A DNA stretch of 64,000 nucleotides from Thelephora terrestris (GCA_015956445.1 WIUZ02000004.1:124001-188000), one strand, 5' to 3'. Counted from the first letter of the stretch, positions 1 to 12,396 are shown. The notes: generated by a model from the letters alone, not told the origin. Program-made: numbers and translations.

Positions 1-2608
1 GTATGCGGAGTGATCCACTTCCCTGCTTGAGAACAATGGCTTCTTCACCTATATCGCAGTAAGTTGGATATCTAGGAGCACGGCTGCGTGGACGTACGCT
101 GACGAGTGGATAAGGAAAAAGTTTCTGCACGCGATTCTCGATGCTCCCCAGCCCAAGGGGTGTTTTAATTGGCCTTGTCCAAGTGTAATCGTCCTCCGAT
201 GAGCAGCCCAGCTTCCCAATGTACTCGCGCATAGTTTCCGGCACCATGAATGGGAAATGAGCATATGCAGAGCCCGGTGGGTAGTACTCTGGTAAATGGC
301 GGAAGAGGAGCTTAGACAGCATCCCCCCAAATGAACCATCGTTCTCATCGACTTGACAGTCATTGTATCCCCAGGTGGTCAAGTTGGGCGCTACACGGCG
401 CTTTCGTCAGTCTAATATCATGCACGTCGACAGATCTACGTACGAGTGAGCTCCGTCGTCATAAAGCGATCGCCCCTCGTAAGACAAATAGCATCTGAGA
501 GAATTGCTCTTGAAATCGTATATCCGGGGCAGAGGCCAGCCCCAGGCATTGGAACCTTAGTTTCCTCAGCTTGTAGGCCAACCTGTAAGCACTTGAGTAG
601 ACTAGAGGTGGGATGGACGAGTGCTCATACATGTAGTTCCAGGTGATCGATGTCTTGGTACAAGTTGGCGGCAGCCTGATAGATCTCGGGGTTCGGGTTC
701 CATTCCTCGAAGCTCTCGTAGGCTACACAGGCATGTCAGCCGTTTGGTTGCGATCTGATAAAAAATGATCCCACGTCTGAGACCAACGAACTTCCTGAAC
801 TCGTTTAGTGAACACGCTCCCCACGCTCTCCCCTGTTCGATTCCCATGATTTCAATTACTCGCAGGACACTGGGGATTCCGCGAGCCTTGAACGCAGATG
901 CAGCCGACTCCGTTGCACTTTGAAGATAGTTCGCAATGTCCGCATCTTCGAAAGAACCGTCTGGCCCACGGTCGAGACTGGGGAGCTTGAGCAACGAACC
1001 CTATGTGGTTCACGAGACCACTTACCCTCCAAAAGTCCACGCTTTAACATCGGGACCAGGCAGCATGGCTTTGCCTGCTGCTACTTGGAATTCTGCAACG
1101 GTAATCTACTACCGGGTTAGAGAATGACGGAAAAGACTGACACTTTTTACCTGATCCCACTCCTTACCCGGGAACAGTTTCTTGAAAACCTGCTCCGTCC
1201 ACGACGTATCTTGCTGAGATGTGCACGCATGCCATCGATACAGAAGGTTGAATTCAATAGAGACGACGTTCCCTTCGCCTCGGGGTATGAGAGAATGGTC
1301 GAAGTCTCTGGCGAACTGGAAAAAGTGAGTTCAATGGCTGGCGAAACATTGTGGCAGTGGCAGTAGTCACCTCCAGCGGGTTCAACCTCCACGTCGACCC
1401 GTCTCGAACCAGTCCGAGGATTACGCCAATATAGTCACGCACAATCACTTGCATGAAGAACGCAGTGTTCACCAATCTCGCGCGATTGAAAATTTCATCA
1501 TCCTGGGCAGTTTTCGCGGTAGGATCAGCGATGGGTAAGGGTAAAAAAGTAGATTTCTCGTTAATGCTTAGCATCTTGTCCGCGATATGCTACGGACTGT
1601 TATGAGGAACACCCTCCTGGGACGAGTGGGAAACTCACGTTGTGATTCCGGGAGAATATGATGAGAAGTGCGCCGACAGATGGTGGCATAGATAGCAACC
1701 TGGGATCTGCGAAAGTATCGTTCCAAATCTTTCCTGATCCATCCAGTCGTCGAACGGAGTTAACCTGCTCCTCAGATCTGCCATACAGGGGGCCGAGGTC
1801 AAGGTAGCTGTTTGCATCATTGATAGACCAATCGGCGTGACTGGTATAAAACACGGTGTGAATTAGCAGATTAGCGAACGCAAAGAAGTGGCTCGATAAC
1901 CCTCCAGGGTGGGCAACGAACTGGTCCCGGCGCAAGAGGGTGTCGAAAACCGTAGCTGCGTCGGGAAGATGCGAGGCTGGGATTGTTGTGCTCGTTGGGA
2001 CGGAACGAGCATAAGGCATACCAGCCATCCCCAGAGAAGGTATGAGGGGGTTGTAGTACGATCCGTTCGCAGGCCGATAGGCATACTTTACTCCTGCGGG
2101 TTTAGGCCACGGAATGGTACCTGCGGGGGGCAACGCAAGATATGGGCCCGGGGGATGCGGCAGATCCTTGTATAGAAGTCCAACAAGGTAGTGCTCGATG
2201 ATTTTCCCATGTTTCGTGCCTTTGGGAAGGCGTGACATGAGCGTCAACAACTTCTCCAACTGTAGGCCATCTAGTGTTGAGAAAATGCTTGTGGCCTAGA
2301 AAAGCGGAGGTTCCCCACCAAAAGCTTCCTATCGTCGATTCCCACTCCATTCATATTCTTCACTGCATCTATATATGCGGGCTGGTAGGAGAGGCCTCTG
2401 GGTCAGGTGATCGCACATCTCATGTTACAACATAAACGCCCACCAGATCACTCAAACTGAAAGGCGAACCTCCTCGACAGACCCTTTCCACTTCGTTTAC
2501 ACCCTTGGTGAGAAGTTTAGGAACGGGCCTCCCAGTCGTTTCATTGAGGTCAACCCGACTTCTTGAGAAGTTGGCGGCCCCAGCGAGTCTTGTCAGTGGA
2601 GAAGGCAT
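1..2608 (-). CDS. Ppo-type fatty-acid dioxygenase (psi-factor-producing oxygenase / linoleate diol synthase family), 5' part only
   Basis: Animal-haem-peroxidase-type dioxygenase that in fungi oxygenates linoleate to oxylipins controlling development. Seen: the block DDRKLL-LEKLLTLMSRLP, the segment SHADWSINDANSYLDLGPLYG, and further on EFNLLYRWHA, the Tyr-Arg-Trp-His element holding the proximal haem His and the catalytic Tyr. The next exons (HFPFMVPETMREYIGKLG, then YTWTRPIKTPL) belong to the link into the P450-like isomerase half. That half, with its Cys ligand, lies beyond the left edge, so I cannot say whether it is intact or which product is made. The chosen start is the ATG at 2606-2608, which opens MPSPLTRLAGAANF; a further upstream exon is possible. 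At least seven introns interrupt the visible part. The family call is firm; the exact regiospecificity is not inferable. Confidence 0.9.
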
Positions 2609-3078
2609 AGAGGAAGGAGAGATGGGTGAAAGAGAGGAAAGTTGCGGTTTGGGCAACAACGGCTCAGTATAAGGATAGACAGGCTGATATAGCCGAACGA
2701 ACAGAGGTAAATCTAACGCGATCCTAGATGGGCGAAATGTTTAGAATCGAACATATTCGCAATCGGTAAACCGCCGCGTTCATTTCCAGACCGTGAATAA
2801 GATGCCCGCGTTAATACATGCACATGACAAGAGAAATTGTCCAGCCTAGAGAATCTTTCACCCGCGGGTTTGACGTCCAGCATTGCTCATTGCCAAGGTA
2901 GGCCTGCAGCAAGACGATAGGTGACCTGCACTAACCAGGAACAGATCACGAGAACAGTTTCACCATTGGCCAGTACGCAATTATCTGTCTCAACAAAGGA
3001 GCACCACCCCATGTGAAGGTGGGATACAGTCCCCGTCACTGCGGTATATAGAAAGGAGGGCAAGCAAGAGAGCATCCA
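2609..3078. other. intergenic: Ppo promoter side and ykt6 3' side
   Basis: No supported gene. Short open frames on the minus strand around 2887-3075 show no recognisable motif and are probably chance. The stretch must hold the Ppo promoter and the ykt6 terminator. Confidence 0.5.
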
Positions 3079-3863
3079 TTACATGATCAAGCAGCAAGAG
3101 TTTTGCTGTCCACGCGGAAGGCGTTGAGCACTCCTTATCTGCGGTATACGATAATGAACATACCTTCTTTGCAGTCTTGTAGAACATCTTGCTCTGAGCT
3201 GACAGCGCTTGGGATCTATCCACCAAATCGTTAATCTTCTCCCCACGTTGCAGTACCGATTCGATCGTTTTATGCTATATGGTTTAGCGTCAACAACCAG
3301 AGCGGTGGTACGACTTGAAGATGAGAAACGCACCAGAACGATCTTGGTTTCGTCGAGCTCCTTCTGCACCTTCATGATCGCATCTGCTTGTCTTGGATCC
3401 TGGTACTTCTGCAAATACGTCGTCACTTCGGGGAAGTCGATTGCAGAAGGATTCCCGAATGAAGATTGAGGTATCTTCGCCGTGAAGTCATCGAGAAGTT
3501 TGGTCAAGAGTGAAAAGGCCGGTCGGACGGGGTATTCGTGGTCGCAAATAATCACCGCTGTATTGAAGGGCGACGTCAGCATCCCAAACGAACGTGGCAC
3601 ATCACTGTAGGCAATCCGGACTAACCGGCCAGCTGCTCAGCACCTCCCCTGTTGTACACGTGAGCGGTGTAAGCATTCTCTTGCACACTTTGGCGTTGTC
3701 CTTGAGGTGTTCGTTCGGCAATGGTCTTGGAGAAAAAGGTGACGAATTCCCCGACAGATCCCCTTTGATAAAACGGAAACGAGGACAAGTCCGAAGCAGT
3801 GGAAAGGATCGTGCAGGCCTTAGCAGGAGGGGCAAGAATTACAGAGAGAGAGTAGACTTTCAT
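3079..3863 (-). CDS. ykt6: v-SNARE YKT6
   Basis: R-SNARE working in ER-Golgi, Golgi, vacuole and autophagosome fusion. Four exons (3863-3626, 3557-3334, 3274-3164, 3105-3079) give 199 residues, the usual family size. The N-terminus [10 protein letters not shown] starts a longin domain. The C-terminal half carries the SNARE motif with [17 protein letters not shown], whose Arg is the central-layer residue, then [16 protein letters not shown]. The protein ends QNSCCLIM, the double-Cys CCxxM tail that is palmitoylated and farnesylated in YKT6, which has no TM segment. The start codon faces the site-2 protease gene only 89 bp away. High confidence. Confidence 0.97.
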
Positions 3864-3952
3864 GAAGGGCGGAGAGGAAGAGTATAGGTGGTGGTAGCTA
3901 CTAGATGGTCTAAGCTGTGCGGTGTTTTGGCTGCGAACGGCCACTACGGGCC
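3864..3952. promoter_or_regulatory. 89-bp bidirectional promoter between ykt6 and the S2P gene
   Basis: The two start codons point away from each other across only 89 bp, so both core promoters and both 5' UTRs must share or overlap this interval. No clear TATA box is seen. Confidence 0.6.
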
Positions 3953-5865
3953 ATGCTCGGGTTACTTTATTTTCTTGCTCTGCTCTGGGCTATCATATAT
4001 GCTCTGAACAGACGGCGACAAGAAACCTCCAATCGTCTCTCATTGCCAGCATACCGTGTCCCACGAACGCAAGCGGCAAAATATCAGGTCAAACTCAGAC
4101 CGCTCCATCTGATCATCGAAACAACCGCGTTGAACCATACCCATGATAAGTTCGCGTGGGCCCTTCTGCGGAATCCGGCGTCGAAGGACGCACTGAAGCT
4201 TTTTTATGGCTTCGGTGCGGTTCTGGGCGTCATTGGAATGTTCAGCGGGATTGGAATGCTCGTATGGACAACTTGGACGCTTTCGTATCTGCTTCTATCT
4301 ACCCCACTTACCGGAGACGGGCTGGTCAAACGCGATGCTACTGCATCACTCTCGCAGGGAGGTGGAATTCCGTTTTACCTCATCGTAAGTCTGTCTTTCC
4401 CATCCGCGACCCAACACGGCTACAACCGCACAGATGCCCGGTGTTACCACTCCTCTCAGCGATCTCCCTGTCCTTTTGTTCTCCCTCTTCATTAGTTTAT
4501 GCTTCCATGAATTCGGGCACGCTGTGGCTGCAGCAGTGTGAGTCGTTTGATCGACCCATGTTCTCAACGATAACTGAATCTCCATTACAGAGACAGCGTC
4601 CCATTGACCTCGACAGGAGCGTCATTGCTCGTTCTGATCCCATCCGCATTTGTCTCCATCTCTTCTGGAGCCATGTCACGACTCCCTGCCGCGGGGAGGT
4701 TACGCATTGCCTCAGCTGGAGCCTACCACAACATCACGATCTTCGCAATTATCTCGCTTCTTGGGCGGACGAGGTTTGGTCATCGAATACTGGCCATCGG
4801 CTACGAAGATGTTTCCCGGTTGGGGAGAGTTGTCATTAGCATTGACGGCGTAAGCCAAGCAAGATACAACCCGAAGGAGTCTGACGAACAAGGAATCCAC
4901 AGGATTCCCCTCTGAACGGACACATCGTACCAGGAGACACAATTACGAGACTAAATGACTTCGCTTTGGGGTCCGATCTCCACCAGGACCTGTGGTCCCA
5001 ATACTTTCTAGAACCAGATACAATCCCTGCGTCTCCCTCAACAGGATGGTGCGTTGAAACAGAATGGTTGCGTGGTAAATTTCTCACATTGCAAGTAGTC
5101 TACCCCTGTGCTCACCGCCCTCAAGGCCAATCAAGCGACTGCTGTTCTGTCGGTGCACCGCGCATGGCTGGCGTCGCTTGTTTTTCCTCACCCCATTCAA
5201 CCACGAAAATGGATCGCTGCCTTGACCCTATACCCATAATGACCGAGAACGACAAAGCAAGGTGTTCTTCCGGTGGCATTTGCATAGGTAATTATACGTG
5301 TGTGACGTATACATCACCGAATCCGCTCCTCAGGATCGGAGTGAGCGAGGGCGAGGTTTTGAAAACGGTCCTTTGGAGCGGTCCTCCGCTGGAGGTCTGG
5401 CAGCAGGGTAACTGAATTTCCTTCGCGCTGTTTCCATCTTTTCACGGTCAACGCAGTTGAAGTGGGCGAGCTTCGTCCACGAGCGTTCGTGTATCCCCTG
5501 TCGTTACCGCGATCGCTGGCGAGCTACATGTCGTGCGTCCGGTCCATGTTCTCATTCGCATAAAATTACCAATCGCAACGCACAGTTACCTGAAGGCGAT
5601 AATGCTCTCCCTCTTCGTCATGAATCTCTTCCCGCTTTCATTCCTGGACGGCGGCCAGGTGCTGCAGGCCACGATAGACCACTTACTCCAGGATTCCGAG
5701 AAAGCTCAAGATCTGGAAGCCGGAGGCAGAGGCTTCAGGGATATGGATGTGAGTGGCAGAAGGGGAAGGCAGAAAACTCTCATCAAAAGCTCGGTCGAAG
5801 TCAGTACTTGGGTGCTGCTAGGAACATCATCCACACTCGGTTTGGTCCACTGGTATCGCTCATGA
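3953..5865 (+). CDS. site-2 intramembrane zinc metalloprotease (S2P, family M50)
   Basis: Cleaves membrane-bound transcription factors, in fungi chiefly SREBP, inside the membrane during sterol/hypoxia and ER-stress responses. Six exons (3953-4384, 4434-4537, 4591-4849, 4903-5407, 5457-5532, 5586-5865) sum to 551 residues. Seen: an N-terminal hydrophobic segment (LGLLYFLALLWAIIYAL), the zinc motif HEFGH inside a TM stretch (LFSLFISLCFHEFGHAVAAA), a PDZ-like and Cys-rich luminal insert (DCC, then CSSGGICIGNYTC), and the distal ligand motif PLSFLDGGQ. A 51-nt in-frame intron may exist at about 5073-5123. Open reading starts at a GTG upstream; the first ATG is at 3953. The Cryptococcus orthologue is Stp1. 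Family assignment is firm. Confidence 0.93.
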
Positions 5866-5987
5866 CAGTTCATAGACGAAGTTAACGTATTTCTTGATGA
5901 ACGTAATGGATGTTACATCATGGGATGCCATGGTTATACCGCTCAAAAGAGCAAACTAGTTGAAACATTCGCAGCGAGGGTCGAGGT

Positions 5988-6400
5988 TTACTTCTTGGAG
6001 ACTTTCTTGACCTCTTCTATTTTCAAGCCTACAGACGAGCGAGGTCAACAAACGCCACAGCCTGAGGTTCGCAGACAGACGCACCAGGTGGTAGACTCTG
6101 CTTCAGCTTCTCCGCCTTTTCTGTGTCATCGAGTGACAGAGTGTACAGATAGCGTGAACACCTGATCTTGAACTTTGTCTTTGCCTTGCCACCAGCCACA
6201 CGAGGAGCGACCTTCTTTATCCGGGCAGCTGTGTACAGTCGTAGTCATTAGCTCTCCTGCCTCCAATGCCAAAGGGTATCCACACACCTGAAGCATCCTT
6301 CCTCCTGGCGATTTCAATGAACTGCTTGATGTCGCGGATCTCCTTCGGCTAGAACGAACCCCGTGAGCTACATCCAACCCTTGCAACATAAGCTTACCAT
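5988..6400 (-). CDS. rpl38: 60S ribosomal protein eL38
   Basis: Small component of the large ribosomal subunit. Four exons (6400-6398, 6348-6288, 6228-6085, 6028-5988) give 82 residues. The first exon is the ATG alone, followed by an intron, a common design for ribosomal protein genes. Seen: [20 protein letters not shown], then [15 protein letters not shown] and [12 protein letters not shown], which are near-diagnostic for eL38, and a basic C-terminus ending KKVSKK. The last intron splits the PPG-LKIEEV junction. It is a few residues longer than the usual 70-78. Tail-to-tail with the S2P gene, 122 bp apart. Confidence 0.95.
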
Positions 6401-7401
6401 GGCAGAGGACTTTCCTGGTTATTACTGTCCGTTCGGGGTAGGTACAGTCGTGTTGATCGAGTGCGTTAGTGCTGTACAGTTTTCCGGAAGGTCGCGAACG
6501 GCGGATTCTCACGCTTGCTACGCTTCCCTGAGCCTCACCCACGATCGCCACGTCCGCAAGGTTCAACCTGGGGCTTTTACGATTCAACGCGTCACGCCTA
6601 CTCTATGTTTGTCTCCACCCACATAAATACCATCGAATTGCTTCACGGGCTCCCGCCGAGCTGTCTGCTCGGGGTAAATTTATCGTTCCCAATGAAAAGC
6701 ACCATTGGTATGGAGACACGTGGGCAAATCACTCGCACCAACGGCTACAGAACATCATTGACATCATTGATTCACCCACCAATACGATGGGCCAGGCCGC
6801 CCTGTTGAGCGGCGGATACTACAGTAGCATTCAGTTCACCCGAGGGTGAAATCACGTCTTGGAGCGCATGTGCATCGACGCTCATCCGTAGGGAGATGTT
6901 GCAATTAGGGGGCGATCACCATCTCCCGCACAGGGGATGAATCTATTGAGGACCGTCCCTGCAGATCCGTCAACTATATTCTGTATCAGATCGTGAATAG
7001 GCTGCACGTACATGTGGAAATGGATACACAGGCGTTAGGGTGGACCTACTTGGCACCATTCGCATTCAACAGTCTCAGGGGAAATGAATTATGCGAAAGA
7101 AGGTCAGCCCCGGGTGCAAACTCGGGAGGGTCAAAGTAACACACAAACTTATCATCAAGAGCATCCGAAGGAGCTTGTTGGGCTCAGATTGTCTGTTTGA
7201 TAGCCACCGCGCATGTTGTACACGTTCTAATCGTCCAGGCCTTTGGGGTTTATCGTGTATATTTCGGCACGATTGTAAACAGACATGCGCTGTGTTAGAA
7301 CAATGAAGTACTAGATAAGTAGATGGCGTGATATGATATATGTAAATGGCTGGCACAGAATAAGATTATGATAAGAGATCAGAAGGGTTGGGAAACATGG
7401 C
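6401..7401. other. 1-kb interval without a supported gene
   Basis: Holds the eL38 promoter and the 3' end of the next minus-strand gene. Minus-strand fragments near 6850-7150 can be joined by one plausible intron but stop quickly and match no family I know. They may be decayed coding sequence. Confidence 0.4.
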
Positions 7402-8264
7402 TCAGAACTGGAAGCATTCTACAACAGCCGCAAATCGGACTTTTTTTGGCTTCTCCGGGTATGTTGCTGTGCCCTTGCCAATTGTTTGCGCCCGGGATTC
7501 AGAAACAGCCCCGGGATGGTCGGTATGGAATCTCAAGCCATGAGCGCGAACGTCCTCATATCCCAACTCGCCAAGCCCACCGAGATGAGCATCTCTCTCC
7601 ACGGAGTGAAGTGGCTCAGTGGGACATTGGAGTGGACGCTGGCTGATCGCAAATTGGCGTTGGAGCTCCCCACGCGACTCGGAGTAAGGTGTGTGGGAAT
7701 CGTGTGTAGTAGAGGTTCGGTGGGGGAGGTTAGGGGTAGTAAGGGGGGAATTGGTGCTGAGCGTATGATCCCCTTTGGGTTCATTTTGGTAAGAAGCTTT
7801 ACTAGTGGGTTTGAGACGTTGGTTGTAGACTTCGGAAGTGGTGTAGGGAGGTGATGGTGACTGAGGCTGCGAGCCACCAGTGGGACTGGGGGGCTCCACT
7901 TCATACGAATTCTGAGCGATGGTCAGTAACGAGTACACCTTTTGCCCAGGCATACTCACACAAGCTGCAGTCCGGGCTTTAAGGGCGGCTAGTCTTCTGA
8001 GCCTACGCTGCTCACCACGCACTTCTGCGCGTCGGAAGACCTCGTCCTTGCGGAGCCGTTTCAATATTTGTCTCTGCGAGACATCTAGAAGAAACTCACC
8101 AAATTTGGTACGAATGGCACATCAATCGCAGGCTCTCTACCGCACTTTTGGATTCTCAACGGGCGAGCAGACCAGACAGCACAGTCGTCATTGTTTCTAT
8201 GCTGAGGCGGAGAAAGGGTATATTGGAATGGGCCGCATGCAAAGTCGAAGAAATTGGTATTCAT
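7402..8264 (-). CDS. hypothetical basic/Ser-Pro-rich protein
   Basis: Not recognised. Three exons (8264-8141, 8084-7960, 7911-7402) join cleanly to 252 residues. The N-terminus is MNTNFFDFACGPFQY. A strongly charged stretch follows (RLRKDEVFRRAEVRGEQRRL, probably helical), then a long Ser/Thr/Pro/Gln-rich and probably disordered region. The extreme C-terminus is short and basic-to-hydrophobic (KPKKVRFAAVVECFQF); its KKVRFA element resembles the basic [KR]VxF docking motif for protein phosphatase 1, but this is only a pattern match. No TM segment or signal peptide is seen. The exon joins are my inference from splice sites and phase. Confidence 0.6.
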
Positions 8265-9398
8265 TTTGTGAGCTGGATGGGTGTATGTGAAGGAGAACGA
8301 TGGGATATGTGTCGTCCATCCGCGTGTGATGGCCTCTTATAGATCCCCAGACCATTAGATTAGTGTGGTTCGGCGCGGGGGACGGAGGGAACAGGATCGG
8401 AACGGAAGTTCGGGATTTCGGAACCTGGGGGTGTCATGACGTCAATAAGAACGGTGGCCCGCTCTACATCTGCACCTCGGTCCTCGGACGAATCTGCGGC
8501 AGTGCAATGTATGGTGACGTCGTCGTTCACTCTGGCCATATGCACTTCCGGAAATCGTGGGTATAGAAATCGGTGTGTTCGCACGATAGCCCAGTCGGAC
8601 GTGCTTGCGGCTCAAGGCAGCCTAGGCCAAGAACGGGAAAAATTCTAATACATCAAAATTCCATCGCAGTGCCAACTCTGGGCCACCGAAGTTATGAATG
8701 GATCGTTCAGTTGCGCAGTAAGCCATCTGGCCTGTGCTTGTGATCCGTGAGCACCTCTCCCATACGAGAAGTATGGAAGGAGATCATGACGAGGCAAGCG
8801 AATATCGTAGGCGGAATCCCGAGTTAGGGACGATTGTAATGAGCATCAAATGACCGTCGGCAGCACCCAAGTGCGCCAACCTGAAGTCCCAACCGGCGGC
8901 CAAAATCACAGGATCAGGCGGTATGTACGTCATCCACGCAGAATTGAGTGATGCTCGAATCCAGCTCGTTCAGAAGGGGAACCAACGCGAAAGAAATTCG
9001 CTGGTGCAAGAGAACAGAGTGTGCAGACCCGATACTCCTTCGCCCGGGAAGATCCCGAATCTCAGGGGTTTGAAAACCGAGAAACACTAGAAGGAGCGTA
9101 TCCAAGCAAGGGTCAGGGGGGCCGCTTCGCACGCGGGGGACATGATGAGGCTGAACATTTCAGATTGAGTGCTGTATAACGACGGACAACGGACAGGATA
9201 GAAGAGGCGGATCAGCTCACGGAAAGGGAGACAGAGTGGAAAGTGCAAGACCAATTCAGATCACCCTCGGCTTTCGCTTGTTTTCCTGCTTCTGACGACC
9301 TTGTTCCGAAGTGCCTTTTCTTTAAGTTCGCTTTCTCTTTTGTCTAGGTTATCACCGCGCGGCTGTTCAGTGCGACGGCCCTGCGAGATCACGATGCG
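8265..9398. other. 1.1-kb interval, possible minus-strand relic
   Basis: No gene can be built. Minus-strand open segments at about 8914-9132 and 8360-8584 look mildly protein-like but switch frame without convincing splice sites. They could be a decayed gene or the unresolved exons of a fast-evolving one. Confidence 0.35.
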
Positions 9399-10844
9399 TT
9401 AGGTTTGACGAGTTTTGGGAGTATGATTACAGACCTCATGGCCTTGCCTCTCCTTTGCCTTTTCGGCTTGGGCTTGGCCTTTAATCTTCAAGCCACCACG
9501 ATCGACATCCGTGCGGTTTCTGTCGCTGGGAGATTTACTGCGAGTGCGGCTGCGACTACGGCTAGGACTTCTTTTGCGCCTCCTACCTTCTGGGGAAGAA
9601 GATCTAGAGACGCTCTTCTTTCGGCGCCGCGGAGGGGAGGGGCTCCTACGGCGCCTGCTTGACCCCCGAACAGGGCTTCGACTACGTGACCTGGATCGGT
9701 CATTCGGTGAGTACCGCCTTCTGCGGGGAGGTGGGCTGCGGCTATCGCGTCTCTGGCCACGAGGAGCGGGCTGGCGTTCGCGAGGCGGGGTGGAGGAGAC
9801 GGAACGCTGCCGCCTACGGGATGGGGGAGAGCGGGATCTCGAGTGTGACCTCGAGTGCCGTCTCGGAGAGCGGTATTTTCGGGTAGGACTGAAAGAGCGG
9901 GACCGAGAACTCCTTGTGCTGAAAGGGGATTCGCGAGAAGGGGGACCACGCCTTCGCGGTGACCTGGACCTAGATCGTGACATGGGCCGGGGGCGCTGAT
10001 GCATGGCGTCAGTTTAGTTGTAGCTTAGAGTGCTCGAGACTTACTCCGCCCCTGCCGCCCCAGCCACTGTCTCGAAGACGTCCACCACGATCGTCATCAA
10101 AGCCTCCTCCCCGACCGCCCCTGCCCCGTCCGCGACCTCTGCCGCGCCCGCGGCCCCGGTCGTTCCGCTCCACTCTTTCCCGTTCTCTGATCTCGTCAAG
10201 GCGCATGCGCCTATCTCTTTCTTCCATGGCGCGCGCGTCACCCTCACGTGCCTTACGCATTTCCTCTTTCTTCTCCTCAATAAAGGTGCGGGGTACCCCA
10301 CCCTGGGTTTCTTGGGCTTCCACTAAGAGAGTCCAGAGCGCTTCCATAAAGGCCGGCGTAGAGCTAGTCAGGAAGCCGGTGAGATTTATTTGCATCTTCC
10401 TTGGATCTGGAATCTATCAGAATGGTAAGGCGACCGAGTTGGAATTACCGAAGTGCCGACTTACCGGATGAGCTGAATCTTCGAGCAAACCCATGGCGTA
10501 TTCAACGACCACTTCGTCATCGAAGCCAAGAAGTTCGATAACCTTTTTCACGATCCAAGGTTTGATGACCGGGAGGTTTACCTTCCTCATGTCGACCTGA
10601 AATCAGAAAACACGTCATTACCTCACGGCTGACCATAGTTCAGTGTTAGCTGCATACCTTTTTGTCAAAATTTGGCGGAAATTTCATGGTTCTCAAGAGT
10701 TTGAGCTCTTTGTCGGAAAATCTACGATCCTGGTCGGCAGATGTGCCCTTGAAGAACCCTGAACCAGGTAAGCAAGAGTCGTGGCGTGAGCGGACCGAGA
10801 GAATACCGTGGTATGTATCCAGTTAGCTCACCAGCGTCGGCCAT
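9399..10844 (-). CDS. SRRM1-like splicing factor with PWI domain and RS tail
   Basis: Serine/arginine repetitive matrix-type splicing coactivator, nuclear. Five exons (10844-10832, 10758-10658, 10596-10465, 10413-10045, 9995-9399) sum to 403 residues. The N-terminal third is a PWI domain: FPPNFDKKVDMRKVNLPVIK, then the signature PWI in KPWIVKKVIELLGFDDE, and GFLTSSTPAFMEALW at its end. A charged helical linker (EEKKEEMRKAR) leads into an RGRGRG block, then a long Arg-Ser-rich tail with SRSRSRSP-type repeats. The tail makes long but meaningless open frames on the other strand. The usual PWI position at the extreme N-terminus supports the chosen start. Confidence 0.92.
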
Positions 10845-12396
10845 TTTTACTGGTTTGACAGAGATACGGTCCTGGAAGGGTCAACAGCGGGTCGTGGTGG
10901 CGGTAACGGACAGGTGAGACGCGCCACGTGAGTGACTCCGATCGCTCTAGCCACTCCATCACACACTATCACACAGGGCGACCGCTGCTGGAAGTTTTGG
11001 GTCAGTCGCCGCGTTGAATGATTTCCTCGACGTCAGTGGTAACTAAATCCCCTCCCCCCCGGAGGCTTATGGGGTCATACGGATACAACGTGCCTCCGCG
11101 CCTGAAGGGTCAGGCGATGCTCCTCTTTTGCCTCCATCGGACGGAACAAGCCCACGCTCGGCTCTCCCGACTGTGGCACACTCGCCATCCTCTCAGCTGA
11201 TCATGACAGACGCTGGACGTCTTACTGGATGGGGGTACGCGATTATCATTCCTGTTTGCAATGCAGCCACTCTCCGGGAAGTTTGGGAATTCGGCTGTCG
11301 CTGATTCGTAGTGAATCGCCTCCGTGGCCGCTCTAACGGTGCATGGCAGGCCATGAGTTTGATGTCCCATTGTTCGGCATTCTGTTGATACCCTGGCCTG
11401 GGTTATACAAATGGAGGAGAGGTTCCAGACCCTCAGTGTTACTTACCCAATCATTTCATTTCAATGCCGTGTGCACGGCACAGAATTCTGGCCTTATCTC
11501 GCCGCTGGCCGGTTTCCTGTCATTTCGTCGATGGTTTTTGATGGTCCTAGCCTCTGTGTGGGTCAGAGTTGGTGCGACTAGGATCAATGAGCTCATCGCA
11601 TTATTTAATCGCCTTGCTCTGCGTGACCGCACGTACTAAATCACTCACCACGGGTCCAACAAGCGCGTCAAGTGGCCATTCTCGCTCTCAGTATGAAGGC
11701 GTCTAGTTTCGTTCGCTTCGAGAAAGTTAGCACATGCTCCTGTTCCGATGGGATTGATTTCGAACAACGTGTTGTAAACGGCCGCTAATACCTCATAATT
11801 TTACTTGTATCTCTCCCCCTTGCCTCCGATCACGGTCAGCATTCTTTCAACCTTCATTTTTGCCGTGACTGAATCTAGATGCAAGCGCCTTCTCGTAGGA
11901 AATTCAACGCCACGTTTGCGTACTTTTTGTGGCCATAACGTGACGGTGATACCCAAGTCTTCACCATACATTCCCAGCTGTAAAACCCTCGGCGGGAGCG
12001 CCACATTTTCAATCACAATCTGGCCAGATCTACTCCCGGGGCCTTTAGGGTTCTGAAGTTGTCACACGTCATGCATTCTGTATGGCAAAGGGCACCACCA
12101 AACTCCGTTCAGAACCCCCATCCGCCCCATCCTTGGGGCTGGCGCCGAGCCAGGTGCGGACTTCGAACCGACGGAGAGGGTCACACATCGAATGGTGCTC
12201 CGGAGATGGCAATGATGATCTATGGGAGATGAGGGTATGTAAAGCACAACACAAAGCATAAAGATGTACGATAAGGCGACTGGGCGATAAACGATGTACG
12301 TGATGCGAACGATGGAATGACAAAGATTATGAGGCGACAGCTATACAACAAAAAAAGATGAAGCAAGTCCACAGTATGGAAGAGGGAAACTGGGAC
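10845..12396. other. 1.55-kb interval with minus-strand gene relics
   Basis: No intact gene found. On the minus strand between about 11680 and 12057 two open stretches lie in the same frame, separated by a single stop: one includes LPPRVLQLGMYGEDLG, the other ends near ENGHLTRLLDPW. They look like former coding sequence but I do not recognise the family. The segment 11000-11640 is equally uninformative. Confidence 0.35.

Noticed and set aside
7533-7904. Second minus-strand ORF of 123 residues
   Set aside because: Overlaps exon 3 of the hypothetical gene at 7402 in another frame; the three-exon model with consistent phases is preferred.
9511-9999. Long Arg/Leu/Asp-rich plus-strand ORF
   Set aside because: Antisense of the RS repeats of the SRRM1-like gene; repetitive codons keep all frames open.
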